DNA of 64,000 bases. Source: Aliitabrizicola sp041905595 (GTDB lineage Bacteria; Pseudomonadota; Alphaproteobacteria; Rhodobacterales; Rhodobacteraceae). Made by a program: the position numbers and the translations under genes. Location of the stretch: positions 16,382 to 80,381 of the forward strand of contig JAYRKT010000018.1 in NCBI GenBank assembly GCA_041905595.1, in the 5' to 3' direction. The notes under the pieces are model-generated. The model was not told where the DNA came from and did no database searches. It saw nothing but the letters and a program-made list of their open reading frames with translations. Below are positions 16,308 through 24,976 of the stretch, in pieces; position 1 is the stretch's first letter, and each line of letters starts with the position of its first letter.

Positions 16308-17561
16308 TCAGTCCTTCAGCCGCCGTGCGGCCAGCCAGCTTGCCGTCGCCATCGCTCCAGCAGTGGCGAGACACAGCGGCAGCCCGGCGATCTGGAAACT
16401 CAGTCCCGACAAAAGCGTGCCGATCAGTCGACCGGCGGCATTGGCCATGTAGTAGAAGCCCACATCGCGCGTGATCCGGTCAGTCGAGCCGAAGGCGAGG
16501 ATGAGGTAGGAGTGGACCGAACTGTTGACCGCGAAGACGAAGCCGAACAGCAGGAGCCCGGCTACGAGCACAGCCGTCAAGGCGACCGAGGGACCACCAG
16601 CCAGCCAGGCAGCCAGCGCCAGGGCGAAGGGGATCGGCACCAGCAATCCTGCCCAGTGGATCGCCTTGGCGACGATCCTGTCCTCTGACTGGCCCTTGCC
16701 CCCCAGAAGCCGCGGGGCAAAGGCCTGGACGGCACCATAGGCGATGATCCAGAGCGCCATGAACCCGCCCACCAGAAAGAAGGCCGCACGGCGGCCTTCG
16801 GCGGTTCCATCCGACAGCACGGACTGGAAGTAGACCGGGATGCCGACCACGAACCAGACATCGCGGGCGCCGAACAGGAACATCCGTGCAAGGCTCAGGC
16901 GGTTGACTCTTACATCTTTCGACCGCCAGCCGCCCCAGCTTTCTTCGGATTTCATCCGGCCGGGCAGGCCGGGCGGCAGGAACATCGCGATGGCAAGAAG
17001 GATCGCCGCCAGAACCGCCGCCATTGTCCAAAGGGCAGGGCGGAACCCGATCGTTCCAAGGAGCGCCGCGCCAAGGAAGAAGCCCAGCCCCTTCACCGCG
17101 TTCTTCGATCCCGTCAGCCAGGCGACCCAACGGAACAGCGTGCCTTCCCCTGTCGGCGCGAGCAGCTTGACGGCGGATTTCGACGACATCTTCGCCAGAT
17201 CCTTGGCGGCGCCCGATACGCCCTGGACCGCCATGACAAAGGCAACCGAAGCCGCGACGCTCCACCCCGGATCCAGTCGGGTCAACGCGACCAACGCCGC
17301 AATCTGCAGCGCCAGCCCGCCGTAAAGCGTCGAGGCGAGGCCGAAGCGGGCGGCGAGCCATCCGGCGGCGAGGTTGGTCACGATGCCCGCTACCTCGTAA
17401 AGCAGGAACAGCCAGGCCAGCTGGACCGGGGTGAAGCCAAGGCTGTTGAATTGCAGAAGCACCAGCATCCGCAGCGCGCCATCCGACAGCATGAAGGCCC
17501 AATAGGCCGCCGTGACGGCCGCATAGGCGCGCAGGGGATTGGCCGTGGCTGACCCGGTCAC
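16308..17561 (-). CDS. arsJ: ArsJ, 1-arseno-3-phosphoglycerate exporter
   Basis: 417 residues, about 11-12 membrane helices, MFS fold. Sequences such as AYWAFMLSDGALRMLVLLQF and GVSGAAKDLAKMSSKSAVKL are typical for ArsJ. The start is taken as GTG at 17561, which overlaps the GAPDH stop by 4 bases (GTGA); a longer frame to 17615 would overlap GAPDH by 58 bases. ArsJ works with the adjacent GAPDH: the dehydrogenase joins arsenate to glyceraldehyde-3-phosphate and ArsJ exports the unstable 1-arseno-3-phosphoglycerate, giving arsenate resistance. Confidence 0.93.
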   Translation of the reverse strand: MTGSATANPLRAYAAVTAAYWAFMLSDGALRMLVLLQFNSLGFTPVQLAWLFLLYEVAGIVTNLAAGWLAARFGLASTLYGGLALQIAALVALTRLDPGWSVAASVAFVMAVQGVSGAAKDLAKMSSKSAVKLLAPTGEGTLFRWVAWLTGSKNAVKGLGFFLGAALLGTIGFRPALWTMAAVLAAILLAIAMFLPPGLPGRMKSEESWGGWRSKDVRVNRLSLARMFLFGARDVWFVVGIPVYFQSVLSDGTAEGRRAAFFLVGGFMALWIIAYGAVQAFAPRLLGGKGQSEDRIVAKAIHWAGLLVPIPFALALAAWLAGGPSVALTAVLVAGLLLFGFVFAVNSSVHSYLILAFGSTDRITRDVGFYYMANAAGRLIGTLLSGLSFQIAGLPLCLATAGAMATASWLAARRLKD

Positions 17562-18568
17562 AGCCCGCCCGCCACCATGCGCGCGATGTCGGCCAGCCGG
17601 CAGGCATAGCCCCATTCGTTGTCATACCAGGCGTAGACCTTCACCTGCGTGCCGTTGACGACCATGGTCGAGGGCGCGTCGATGATCGAAGACCGGGGAT
17701 CGTTGGTGAAGTCCGACGACACCAAGGGCCGCGTCTCGTAGCCGAGGATGCCCTTCAGGGGGCCATCGGCGGCTGCGGCGAAAAGCCCGTTTACCTCCTC
17801 GACCGTCGTCGGCCGGTCCACCTCGAAGACGCAATCGGTCAGCGAGGCGTTCAGCAGCGGCACCCGCACGGCGTGGCCATTCAGGCGGCCCTTCAACTCG
17901 GGATAGATGAGGGTGATCGCGGTCGCGCTGCCGGTCGAGGTCGGGATCAGGTTGGTCAGCGCCGAACGGGCGCGGCGCATGTCCTTGGCCGGGCGGTCGA
18001 CGATGGTCTGCGTGTTCGTCACGTCGTGGATGGTGGTGATCGATCCGTGGCGGATGCCGATCGCCTCGTGCAAGACCTTCACCACTGGCGCAAGGCAATT
18101 GGTCGTGCAGGACGCGGCGGTGACAAGGTTGTGCCGGGCCGGATCGTAAAGGTGATGGTTCACGCCGTAGACGAGGTTCAGCGCGCCGTCCTCCTTGACC
18201 GGGGCGCTGACCACGACCTTCCTCACCCCCGCGGCGAAATACGGGGCGATCCTGGCCGCAGTCTTGAACACGCCGGTGCAATCGATCACCAGATCGACGC
18301 CCATCGCGGCGAGCGGCAGTGCCTCGATCGTCTTTTCATGGGTCAGGCGAACGGTCTTGCCGTTCAACACCAGCGCGCCATCGCTATGCGAAACCGGGGT
18401 TCTCCAGCGGCCATGCACGGAGTCGAACTCCATCAGCAGCGCATGCTGCTCGGCATCGCCGACAGGATCGTTCAGCAGCACGAGATCACCCGCAATGCCG
18501 CTGTCGATCAGGTCGCGCAGGATGAGCTTTCCAATTCGGCCAAGGCCGTTCAGGGCGATGCGGGCCAT
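17558..18568 (-). CDS. ArsJ-associated glyceraldehyde-3-phosphate dehydrogenase
   Basis: 336 residues. N-terminal NAD fold MARIALNGLGRIGKLILRDL, catalytic motif ASCTTNCLAPVVKVLHE with the nucleophile Cys, and the C-terminal WYDNEWGYACRLADIAR signature. It is too close to arsJ (4-base overlap) and to the arsR-arsC fusion (5-base gap) to be the glycolytic enzyme; such operon copies make 1-arseno-3-phosphoglycerate from arsenate for export by ArsJ. Start ATG at 18568 with GGACTGAT upstream. Confidence 0.93.
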   Translation of the reverse strand: MARIALNGLGRIGKLILRDLIDSGIAGDLVLLNDPVGDAEQHALLMEFDSVHGRWRTPVSHSDGALVLNGKTVRLTHEKTIEALPLAAMGVDLVIDCTGVFKTAARIAPYFAAGVRKVVVSAPVKEDGALNLVYGVNHHLYDPARHNLVTAASCTTNCLAPVVKVLHEAIGIRHGSITTIHDVTNTQTIVDRPAKDMRRARSALTNLIPTSTGSATAITLIYPELKGRLNGHAVRVPLLNASLTDCVFEVDRPTTVEEVNGLFAAAADGPLKGILGYETRPLVSSDFTNDPRSSIIDAPSTMVVNGTQVKVYAWYDNEWGYACRLADIARMVAGGL

Positions 18569-18573
18569 GGAGA

Positions 18574-19413
18574 TCAGTCCTTCCTGGCGGCGTCGAGGCC
18601 GATTGCATCTACCCGGGCCTGAAGCGACAGGCGGTTCAGGCTGTCGAAAGGCAGTTCGACGAAAGAGGCGATCCGCCGGCGCAAAGCGGCATAGGTCTGC
18701 GCGAAGATCAGCGCCTTCTCGGCATCGGTTCCCGTCGCCTTAACCGGATCGGGCAAGCCCCAGTGGCCGGTGATCGGTTGCCCCGGCCAGGGCGGACATT
18801 CCTCCGCAGCCGCCGTATCACAGACGGTGAAGACGAAATCCATTTCTGGCGCGCCGGGCGACTGGAACTCGGAGATGTGCTTGGAGCGCAGTTCGGTGAT
18901 GTCGTGGCCGTTCCGCTTGAGGATATCCAAAGCGAAAGGGTTCAGCTCGGTATTGGGGCGGGTGCCGGCGGAGAAGGACCGGAACTTGCCCTTGCCCAGA
19001 TCGCGCAGGAGCGCTTCGGCGAAGATCGAGCGGGCAGAGTTGCCTGAGCAGATGAACAGCCCATTGAAGCCGGTGGCGGGCATTGCAGAGTCCTTCTTGG
19101 CGGACAGGAGGAGGGACAAGAGATCGGGCCGAGCGCGGCCCACATCGAGGGCGAGGTAGCCAATCAGCGCCTCGGCGGCGTCGAGATCGACCGAATAGAA
19201 CAGCGAGCGCCCCTGGCGCGCGACCACCACCAGACCCGACACGACCAGATCCGCCACATGATGCGACAATGTGTTCTGTTTCAGCCCGAGCGCGGTGGCG
19301 ATCTCGGTCGGGCGGACACCGTGCGGAGCGAAACGCATCAACAGGCGAAACACGGCGAGACGGCCCGGATGGCCGAGCGTGGCAAAGGCTTGGGTGGCGC
19401 GAGAGATTTCCAT
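18574..19413 (-). CDS. ArsR-ArsC fusion: repressor plus low-molecular-weight arsenate reductase
   Basis: 279 residues from the ATG at 19413. Residues 1-100 are an ArsR winged helix (TLGHPGRLAVFRLLMRF, NTLSHHVADLVVSGLV). Residues about 115-260 are an LMW protein tyrosine phosphatase-like arsenate reductase with the P-loop FICSGNSARSIFAEAL (CX5R), further cysteines in FVFTVCDTAAAEECPPWPG, and the catalytic Asp in GLPDPVKATG. The ArsR half contains no cysteine at all, so it cannot bind As(III) by a classic thiolate site; sensing might be done by cysteines of the ArsC half. First gene of the arsJ operon. An in-frame extension to 19461 is less likely because family homology starts at MEISRATQAFATLG. 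Confidence 0.88.
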   Translation of the reverse strand: MEISRATQAFATLGHPGRLAVFRLLMRFAPHGVRPTEIATALGLKQNTLSHHVADLVVSGLVVVARQGRSLFYSVDLDAAEALIGYLALDVGRARPDLLSLLLSAKKDSAMPATGFNGLFICSGNSARSIFAEALLRDLGKGKFRSFSAGTRPNTELNPFALDILKRNGHDITELRSKHISEFQSPGAPEMDFVFTVCDTAAAEECPPWPGQPITGHWGLPDPVKATGTDAEKALIFAQTYAALRRRIASFVELPFDSLNRLSLQARVDAIGLDAARKD

Positions 19414-19425
19414 ATTTCCCGTATG
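19411..19425. promoter_or_regulatory. Short inverted repeat over the arsR-arsC start
   Basis: CATA-N7-TATG (19411-19425) overlaps the start codon of the fusion gene, where an autoregulatory ArsR-type protein could bind. The arms are only 4 bp, so chance is not excluded. The rest of 19426-19569 shows no clear element. Confidence 0.25.
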
Positions 19426-19569
19426 CTGGAAGTAAGGCCACCTGTCCAATGAAGGTTTCATGACAGGACGTCATTCGGTCCCGGCTCATTGATCAAGATC
19501 ACGGTCAGGAGGTGCCGCTTCTGCGCAGACGCGCGCGAACGTGCTTTCGGGGCCGCTGCCGATGCGAGG

Positions 19570-20409
19570 TCACGCAAGATCGCTGATCGGGCCGCGGTTC
19601 ACACGTCCCCCAACGGCATCGGTGACCTGATCTGCTGCCATCCGCACCAAACTGCCGATACGGTCATCGTCGGAACAGGACAGCCGGAAAGCTGGGCCTG
19701 ACACCGATATCGCTGCTATCGGCTCGCCCAGGCCATTGAAAATCGGTGCAGCAATGCAGCGCATGCCCTCGGCACGCTCCTGATCGTCGATGGCAAAGCC
19801 GCGGCGTCGGGTCAGGGTCAGGTTTTCCGTCAGGTCCTCTACTGTCGACAGGGACCTGTCTGTGAAGCGGCGCAATCCCTGCCGCGCGATGATCCCTTCG
19901 ATCCTGCCGGGGCTGTACCACGCAAGCAAGGCCTTCCCGATTCCAGAGACATGCATGGGGCCTTTGGTGCCAGGCGGGAAGAATGCCCTGATCACCTGGT
20001 GGGTTTCCACCTGCGCCAGAAACAGGACCTCGTCCGCGACTTCTACCCCAAGATTGGCGGTCTCGCCGGTTTCGCGCATCAGCATTTCCATCGGTTGCCG
20101 GGCACGTTCCACCACCTTGGTGCGCCGCAGAAAGGCCGATCCTACCCTGAACGCCCCCCCGCCAATGTGCCAGAGCTGGTTTGGTCCCTCGACCTCGACC
20201 ATGCCGTGCACCTGGAGCGTAACGAGTGCCCGATAGACCGACGCGACCGGCTGGTCCGCAGCCGCAGCCAGTGCCGACAAGGTCATGCCCGCATTCGCTG
20301 CCAGCAGTTCCAGTATCCCGATTGCCCGGTCCAGCGCCTGGACGGTGTTCTGGTCGGTCTTGTCGTTGAAGGCCTTGGGCCTTCCACGTGGACGGGGAGA
20401 GTCGGACAT
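19570..20409 (-). CDS. bhcR: BhcR, IclR-type regulator of the beta-hydroxyaspartate cycle
   Basis: 279 residues. N-terminal helix-turn-helix (MTLSALAAAADQPVASVYRA) after a basic RPRGRPK stretch, then the IclR effector domain (VSGIGKALLAWYSPGRIEGI, DDQERAEGMRCIAAPIFNGL). It is transcribed divergently from bhcABCD, the position of BhcR in Paracoccus, where the regulator is known to activate the cycle and respond to glyoxylate. The ATG at 20409 has GGAGG 4 bases upstream; an overlapping GTG at 20412 is too close to the ribosome site. Confidence 0.9.
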   Translation of the reverse strand: MSDSPRPRGRPKAFNDKTDQNTVQALDRAIGILELLAANAGMTLSALAAAADQPVASVYRALVTLQVHGMVEVEGPNQLWHIGGGAFRVGSAFLRRTKVVERARQPMEMLMRETGETANLGVEVADEVLFLAQVETHQVIRAFFPPGTKGPMHVSGIGKALLAWYSPGRIEGIIARQGLRRFTDRSLSTVEDLTENLTLTRRRGFAIDDQERAEGMRCIAAPIFNGLGEPIAAISVSGPAFRLSCSDDDRIGSLVRMAADQVTDAVGGRVNRGPISDLA

Positions 20410-20515
20410 CACGCCTCCATTTTCTGATCTCGTCGTTGCCAGCCCGAAGGGTCTGAAAAATCCCTAACCCTTGTTTTTGCCGAACAATACTCCGCACTTC
20501 GCTAAATGAAAAACC

Positions 20516-20525
20516 TTTTCGAAAA
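20516..20525. promoter_or_regulatory. Palindrome in the bhcR-bhcA intergenic region
   Basis: TTTTCGAAAA is a perfect 10-bp palindrome 58 bases before bhcA. The 174-base divergent region is AT-richer than its surroundings and also holds TTGCCG (20478-20483) with a GCTAAA hexamer 18 bases further on, a weak sigma-70-like pair reading toward bhcA. Either could be part of the BhcR-controlled promoter, but binding is not demonstrated. Confidence 0.35.
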
Positions 20526-20583
20526 AATTGGAGAATGCAGCCGGCCGTGGTCTATTCGAGCTGTAGCCCAGACGGAGGCAGCT

Positions 20584-21774
20584 GTGTCAGCGCAGAATCC
20601 CATCTTCATTCCCGGACCTACGAACATGCCCGAGGAAATCCGCAAGGCATGCGACATCCCTACGCTGGATCATCGCTCGCCGGCCTTCGCGCGGCTGTTC
20701 CGACCGGCCATCGCTGGCGTTCGCCGCATCCTGCGGATGGGCGAAGGCGAAGTCATTATCCTGCCCAGCACCGGAACCGGGGGCTGGGAGGCGGCGATCA
20801 CCAATACCCTGTCGCCGGGCGATACGGTGCTGGCCGCGCGTTTCGGCATGTTCTCGCATCGCTGGATCGACCTCTGCCAGCGGCATGGTCTGAAGGTCGA
20901 GGTGATCGAGACGCCTTGGGGGCAGGGCGCCCCGTTGAAAGCAATCGAAGCGGCCCTGAAGGCCGACCGCGACCACCGCATCAAGGCGGTGCTCGGAACC
21001 CACAACGAAACAGCGACCGGCGTGCGATCCGACATCGCGGGGCTGCGTCGCGCGATGGATGCCGCCTCGCATCCGGCGCTCCTGTTCGTCGATGGCGTGT
21101 CCTCGATCGCGTCGATGCCGTTCGAGATGGCGGCCTGGGGCGTCGATATCGCGGTTGCCGGCAGCCAGAAGGGCTTCATGCTGCCGGCGGGTCTGGCGAT
21201 CCTCGGCGTCTCGCCAAAGGCGCTGGCCGCCATGGAAACCGCGCGCCTGCCGCGCACCTTCTTCGACTTCCGCGACATGCTGAAAAGCTATGCCACCGGC
21301 GGATATCCCTATACCCCGGCAGTGGGACTGATCGCCGGCCTCGCCCGATCGGTCGAGATGCTGGAGGACGAAGGGCTGGATGCGGTCTTTGCCCGCCATC
21401 ACCGCCTGGCGGAGGGTTTGCGCAAGGCCGTCGCCGCCTGGGGAATGCGCCCCTGCGCGGCCTCGCCCGATCTCTATTCCGACACGATCACGGCGGTGGT
21501 GGTGCCAGAGGGCTGCAATGGAACCGACCTCGTCCAGCTTGCCGCACGCAAGTATGGCGTGGCCTTCGGCGTGGGGTTGGGCGAAGTGGCAGGCAAGGTG
21601 TTCCGCATCGGCCATCTCGGCATGCTGACCGACGTGATGGTTCTGGCGGGTCTCTCGACCGCCGAGATGTGCATGGCCGATCTCGGCTGGCCAGTTCGCC
21701 TGGGGTCCGGCGTTGCCGCGGCGCAGGAGCATTTCCGCCGTACCGCCGCTGTCGAACTGACGACCGCCGCCTGA
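20584..21774 (+). CDS. bhcA: BhcA, aspartate-glyoxylate aminotransferase
   Basis: 396 residues, class V PLP aminotransferase. It starts with the typical NPIFIPGPTNMPEEIRKA; DVAVAGSQKGFM-like sequence DIAVAGSQKGFMLPAG carries the PLP lysine. I take GTG at 20584 with GGAGG 6 bases upstream; a frame reaching 20506 adds 26 unconserved residues. The enzyme moves the amino group of aspartate to glyoxylate, giving glycine and oxaloacetate, the entry step of the beta-hydroxyaspartate cycle. First of four genes with gaps of 3-33 bases in the order A-B-C-D. Confidence 0.93.
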   Translation: MSAQNPIFIPGPTNMPEEIRKACDIPTLDHRSPAFARLFRPAIAGVRRILRMGEGEVIILPSTGTGGWEAAITNTLSPGDTVLAARFGMFSHRWIDLCQRHGLKVEVIETPWGQGAPLKAIEAALKADRDHRIKAVLGTHNETATGVRSDIAGLRRAMDAASHPALLFVDGVSSIASMPFEMAAWGVDIAVAGSQKGFMLPAGLAILGVSPKALAAMETARLPRTFFDFRDMLKSYATGGYPYTPAVGLIAGLARSVEMLEDEGLDAVFARHHRLAEGLRKAVAAWGMRPCAASPDLYSDTITAVVVPEGCNGTDLVQLAARKYGVAFGVGLGEVAGKVFRIGHLGMLTDVMVLAGLSTAEMCMADLGWPVRLGSGVAAAQEHFRRTAAVELTTAA

Positions 21775-21784
21775 GGAACAACCG

Positions 21785-22738
21785 ATGTATATCCCGACTT
21801 TCGACGACGTCATCGCGGCCCATGACCGGATCGCACCGCATATCCACAAGACGCCCGTCCTGACCTCATCGACAATCGACGCGATTTCAGGGGCCCAGCT
21901 GTTCTTCAAATGCGAAAACCTGCAGAAGGCGGGCGCCTTCAAGGCGCGCGGGGCATCGAACGCGGTTTTCGGCCTGAGCGACAAGGATGCAGCGCGCGGA
22001 GTCGCAACGCACAGCTCGGGCAACCACGGCCTCTGCCTGTCCTACGCCGCGGGACGCCGGGGTATTCCCTGCACCGTCGTCATGCCGCGCACGGCGCCGC
22101 AGGCCAAGAAGGATGCCGTCCGCGGTTATGGGGGCCGCGTGGTGGAATGCGAACCCTCGACCTCGTCGCGCGAAGCGGTCTTTGCCCAGGTGGTCGCGGA
22201 AAGCGGGGCGGAGTTCGTTCATCCCTACAACGATCCGCGCGTGATCGCCGGACAGGGCACCTGTTCGCGCGAACTGGCCGGCCAGGTCCCGGACCTTGAC
22301 GCGGTAATCGCTCCGATTGGCGGGGGTGGCATGGTGTCGGGCACCTGCCTGACGCTCTCGACCATTGCGCCGAAGGTGAAAATCTACGCGGCCGAACCCC
22401 AGCAGGCCGACGATGCGGCCCGGTCGTTCCGGGCGGGGCATATCATCGCCGACGACGCGCCGGAGACGGTCGCGGACGGGCTGAAGGTGCCGCTCAAGGA
22501 ACTGACATGGCACTTCGTGCAGCGCCACGTCACCGACATCCTCACCGTCTCGGAGGAGGAGATCGTCGAGGCGATGAAGCTGATTTGGAAGCGCATGAAG
22601 ATCATCGTGGAGCCCTCCAGCGCGGTGCCGCTGGCGGCGATCCTTAAGAACCCGGACGTCTTCCGCGGCAAGCGGGTCGGGGTGGTGATAACCGGCGGCA
22701 ACGTCGATCTCGACAAGCTGCCCTGGATGAAAGGCTGA
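21785..22738 (+). CDS. bhcB: BhcB, beta-hydroxyaspartate dehydratase
   Basis: 317 residues, fold-type II PLP enzyme of the serine/threonine dehydratase group. Lys53 in KAGAFKARGASNAV is the Schiff-base lysine, SSGNHGLCLSYAA the substrate loop and PIGGGGMVSGT the phosphate-binding glycine loop. In the cycle it dehydrates erythro-beta-hydroxyaspartate to iminosuccinate. It lies 10 bases after bhcA and 3 bases before bhcC. Confidence 0.93.
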   Translation: MYIPTFDDVIAAHDRIAPHIHKTPVLTSSTIDAISGAQLFFKCENLQKAGAFKARGASNAVFGLSDKDAARGVATHSSGNHGLCLSYAAGRRGIPCTVVMPRTAPQAKKDAVRGYGGRVVECEPSTSSREAVFAQVVAESGAEFVHPYNDPRVIAGQGTCSRELAGQVPDLDAVIAPIGGGGMVSGTCLTLSTIAPKVKIYAAEPQQADDAARSFRAGHIIADDAPETVADGLKVPLKELTWHFVQRHVTDILTVSEEEIVEAMKLIWKRMKIIVEPSSAVPLAAILKNPDVFRGKRVGVVITGGNVDLDKLPWMKG

Positions 22739-22741
22739 CCC

Positions 22742-23911
22742 ATGAACGTGACCACCTCAAAGAACCTGTCCGGCCTCGAAGTCGGCTATGACATCCCCGC
22801 CCTGCCGGGCATGGCCGAGGCGGACATCCAGACGCCCTGCCTCGTGCTCGACCTCGATGCGCTGGAGCGCAACATCCGCAAGATGGGCGAGGCGGCGAAG
22901 GCGATGGGCGTGCGCCACCGCGTGCACGGCAAGATGCACAAGTCGGTCGATGTGGCGCTGTTGCAGGAACGGCTCGGCGGATCATGCGGCGTCTGCTGCC
23001 AGAAGGTGTCGGAAGCCGAGGCCTTCGTGCGCGGCGGCATCAAGGACGTGCTGGTGTCGAACCAGGTGCGCGACCCGGCCAAGATCGACCGGCTGGCCCG
23101 CCTGCCGAAACTTGGCGCGCGCACTATCGTCTGCGTCGATGACCTCGCGAATGTTGCCGACCTGTCGGCGGCGGCCGTGCGGCATGGCACGACCATCGAA
23201 TGCCTCGTCGAGATCGACTGCGGCGCGGGGCGCTGCGGGGTCAAGACCACGCCAGAAGTGGTGGCCATCGCGCAGGCCATCGCTGCGGCGCCGGGGCTGA
23301 AGTTCAGCGGCATCCAGGCCTATCAGGGTGCGATGCAGCACATGGAGCTTTACGAGGATCGGAAGGCCAAGATCGACGCGGCGGTCGCGCAGGTGAAGGA
23401 CGCGGTGGCAGGCCTCAAGGCGGTGGGCCTGACCTGCGACATCGTCGGCGGGGCCGGGACCGGCAGTTACTATTTCGAAGGGGCCTCGGGCGTCTACAAT
23501 GAGCTGCAATGCGGCTCCTACGCCTTTATGGATGCCGACTACGGCCGCATCCGCGACAAGGACGGCAAGCGGATCGACGAGGGAGAGTGGGAGAACGCGC
23601 TGTTCATCCTGACCTCGGTGATGAGCCATGCAAAAGCCGACAAGGCCATCGTTGATGCGGGCCTCAAAGCGCAGTCGGTCGACTCCGGGCTTCCGGTCGT
23701 CTTTGGCCGCAACGACGTGAAATACGTCAAATGCTCGGACGAACACGGCGTCGTCGAGGATCCGTCCGGCGTGCTCAAGGTGAACGACAAGCTGCGGCTG
23801 GTTCCGGGGCACTGCGACCCGACCTGCAACGTGCATGACTGGTACGTGGGGGTGCGCAACGGCAAGGTCGAGGTGGTCTGGCCCATTTCCGCACGCGGCA
23901 AGGCCTATTGA
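22742..23911 (+). CDS. bhcC: BhcC, beta-hydroxyaspartate aldolase
   Basis: 389 residues, alanine racemase-like fold of the D-threonine aldolase family. RHRVHGKMHKSVDVALLQ contains the PLP lysine; the C-terminus holds conserved His and Cys (VPGHCDPTCNVHDW) that bind the divalent metal. It condenses glycine and glyoxylate to erythro-beta-hydroxyaspartate, the carbon-carbon forming step of the cycle. Alone it would be called a D-threonine aldolase or DSD1-like protein; the bhc neighbours fix the role. Confidence 0.92.
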   Translation: MNVTTSKNLSGLEVGYDIPALPGMAEADIQTPCLVLDLDALERNIRKMGEAAKAMGVRHRVHGKMHKSVDVALLQERLGGSCGVCCQKVSEAEAFVRGGIKDVLVSNQVRDPAKIDRLARLPKLGARTIVCVDDLANVADLSAAAVRHGTTIECLVEIDCGAGRCGVKTTPEVVAIAQAIAAAPGLKFSGIQAYQGAMQHMELYEDRKAKIDAAVAQVKDAVAGLKAVGLTCDIVGGAGTGSYYFEGASGVYNELQCGSYAFMDADYGRIRDKDGKRIDEGEWENALFILTSVMSHAKADKAIVDAGLKAQSVDSGLPVVFGRNDVKYVKCSDEHGVVEDPSGVLKVNDKLRLVPGHCDPTCNVHDWYVGVRNGKVEVVWPISARGKAY

Positions 23912-23944
23912 TGGAACGAAACGACGCAAACCGGGGGCTCTGAA

Positions 23945-24904
23945 ATGCTTGTCGTGCAGGAATCCCTTATTCCCCGGCTGGTCACGGCGGATGACGCCTT
24001 TCAGGCTGTCAGCAGCTGCCTCGCCGCCATGTCGCGCGGCGAGGCGCGGAACTTCCCGGTCGTCCGGGAGGCTTTGGGCGAAGGCCGCCAGTACGGATTC
24101 AAGTCCGGGATCGACTTGTCGGCCGGGATGCTCGGGGTCAAGGCGGGCGGATACTTCCCCGGCAATGCCGCTCGCGGTCTCATCAACCACCAGTCCAGCA
24201 TCTTGCTGTTCGATCCGGAGACCGGCCGGCCGGTGGCGATGGTGGGCGGCAACCTTCTGACCGCGTTGCGGACCGCCGCCGCTTCGGCAATTTCCATCGA
24301 CCGGCTCGCCCGCCCAGAGGCGCGCGTTCTGGGGATCGTGGGCGCGGGGCATCAGTCGGTCTTTCAGCTTCGGGCAGCGGCACGGGTACGCCGGTTCGAG
24401 CGGGTCATCGCCTGGAACCTGCACCCCGACATGCTGCCCCGGTTGGGTGAGGCGGCAGCCGAGCTGGGACTTCTCTTCGAGTCCGTGCCGCTTGACCGGA
24501 TGCGCGAGGCGGATGTCATCATCACCATCACCTCGGCCCCCGAGGCCAGTTTGATGAGTGCGCATGTAAGCGATGGTGCGCACCTTGCCTGCATGGGCAC
24601 GGACACGCGGGGCAAGCAGGAAGTGGAGCCTTCGCTTCTGGCTCGCGCACGGGTTTTCACCGACGAGGTCGCCCAGTCGGTGACCATCGGCGAGGCTCAG
24701 CACGCGGTAGCGGGCGGGATTCTGAAAGAGGATCAGATCGTGCCGCTCGGCGCGGTGTTGACGGGGGCAGATCCGGGACGGCAGTCGCCGTCAGAGATCA
24801 CCCTTTTCGACGGCACCGGCGTCGCGCTGCAGGACCTGGCCGTGGCGGCCATCGCGCTGGAGAATGCGAGGCGGCTGGGTCTCGGCACCGAAATCGAAGC
24901 CTGA
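23945..24904 (+). CDS. bhcD: BhcD, iminosuccinate reductase
   Basis: 319 residues, ornithine cyclodeaminase/mu-crystallin family. NAD(P) site VLGIVGAGHQSVFQLRAAAR; substrate region GFKSGIDLSAG-like FKSGIDLSAGMLGVKAGGYF. In the cycle it reduces iminosuccinate to aspartate with NADH, regenerating the amino donor. ATG at 23945 follows bhcC by 33 bases with a purine-rich GGGGGCTCTGAA site. A strong hairpin follows the gene. Confidence 0.92.
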   Translation: MLVVQESLIPRLVTADDAFQAVSSCLAAMSRGEARNFPVVREALGEGRQYGFKSGIDLSAGMLGVKAGGYFPGNAARGLINHQSSILLFDPETGRPVAMVGGNLLTALRTAAASAISIDRLARPEARVLGIVGAGHQSVFQLRAAARVRRFERVIAWNLHPDMLPRLGEAAAELGLLFESVPLDRMREADVIITITSAPEASLMSAHVSDGAHLACMGTDTRGKQEVEPSLLARARVFTDEVAQSVTIGEAQHAVAGGILKEDQIVPLGAVLTGADPGRQSPSEITLFDGTGVALQDLAVAAIALENARRLGLGTEIEA

Positions 24905-24934
24905 CCTGGCAACAGTCGAAAGCAGAAATGATTG

Positions 24935-24960
24935 CCCGCGCGCCCTGACCGGCGCGCGGG
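24935..24960. terminator. Bidirectional terminator between bhcD and racemase-like gene
   Basis: A perfect 10-bp stem CCCGCGCGCC / GGCGCGCGGG with a 6-base loop lies between two convergent stop codons. On the plus strand it is followed by TGTTTCAATT, a weak U-tract. It probably serves both bhcABCD and the opposite operon. Confidence 0.75.
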
Positions 24961-24976
24961 TGTTTCAATTGAAGGC

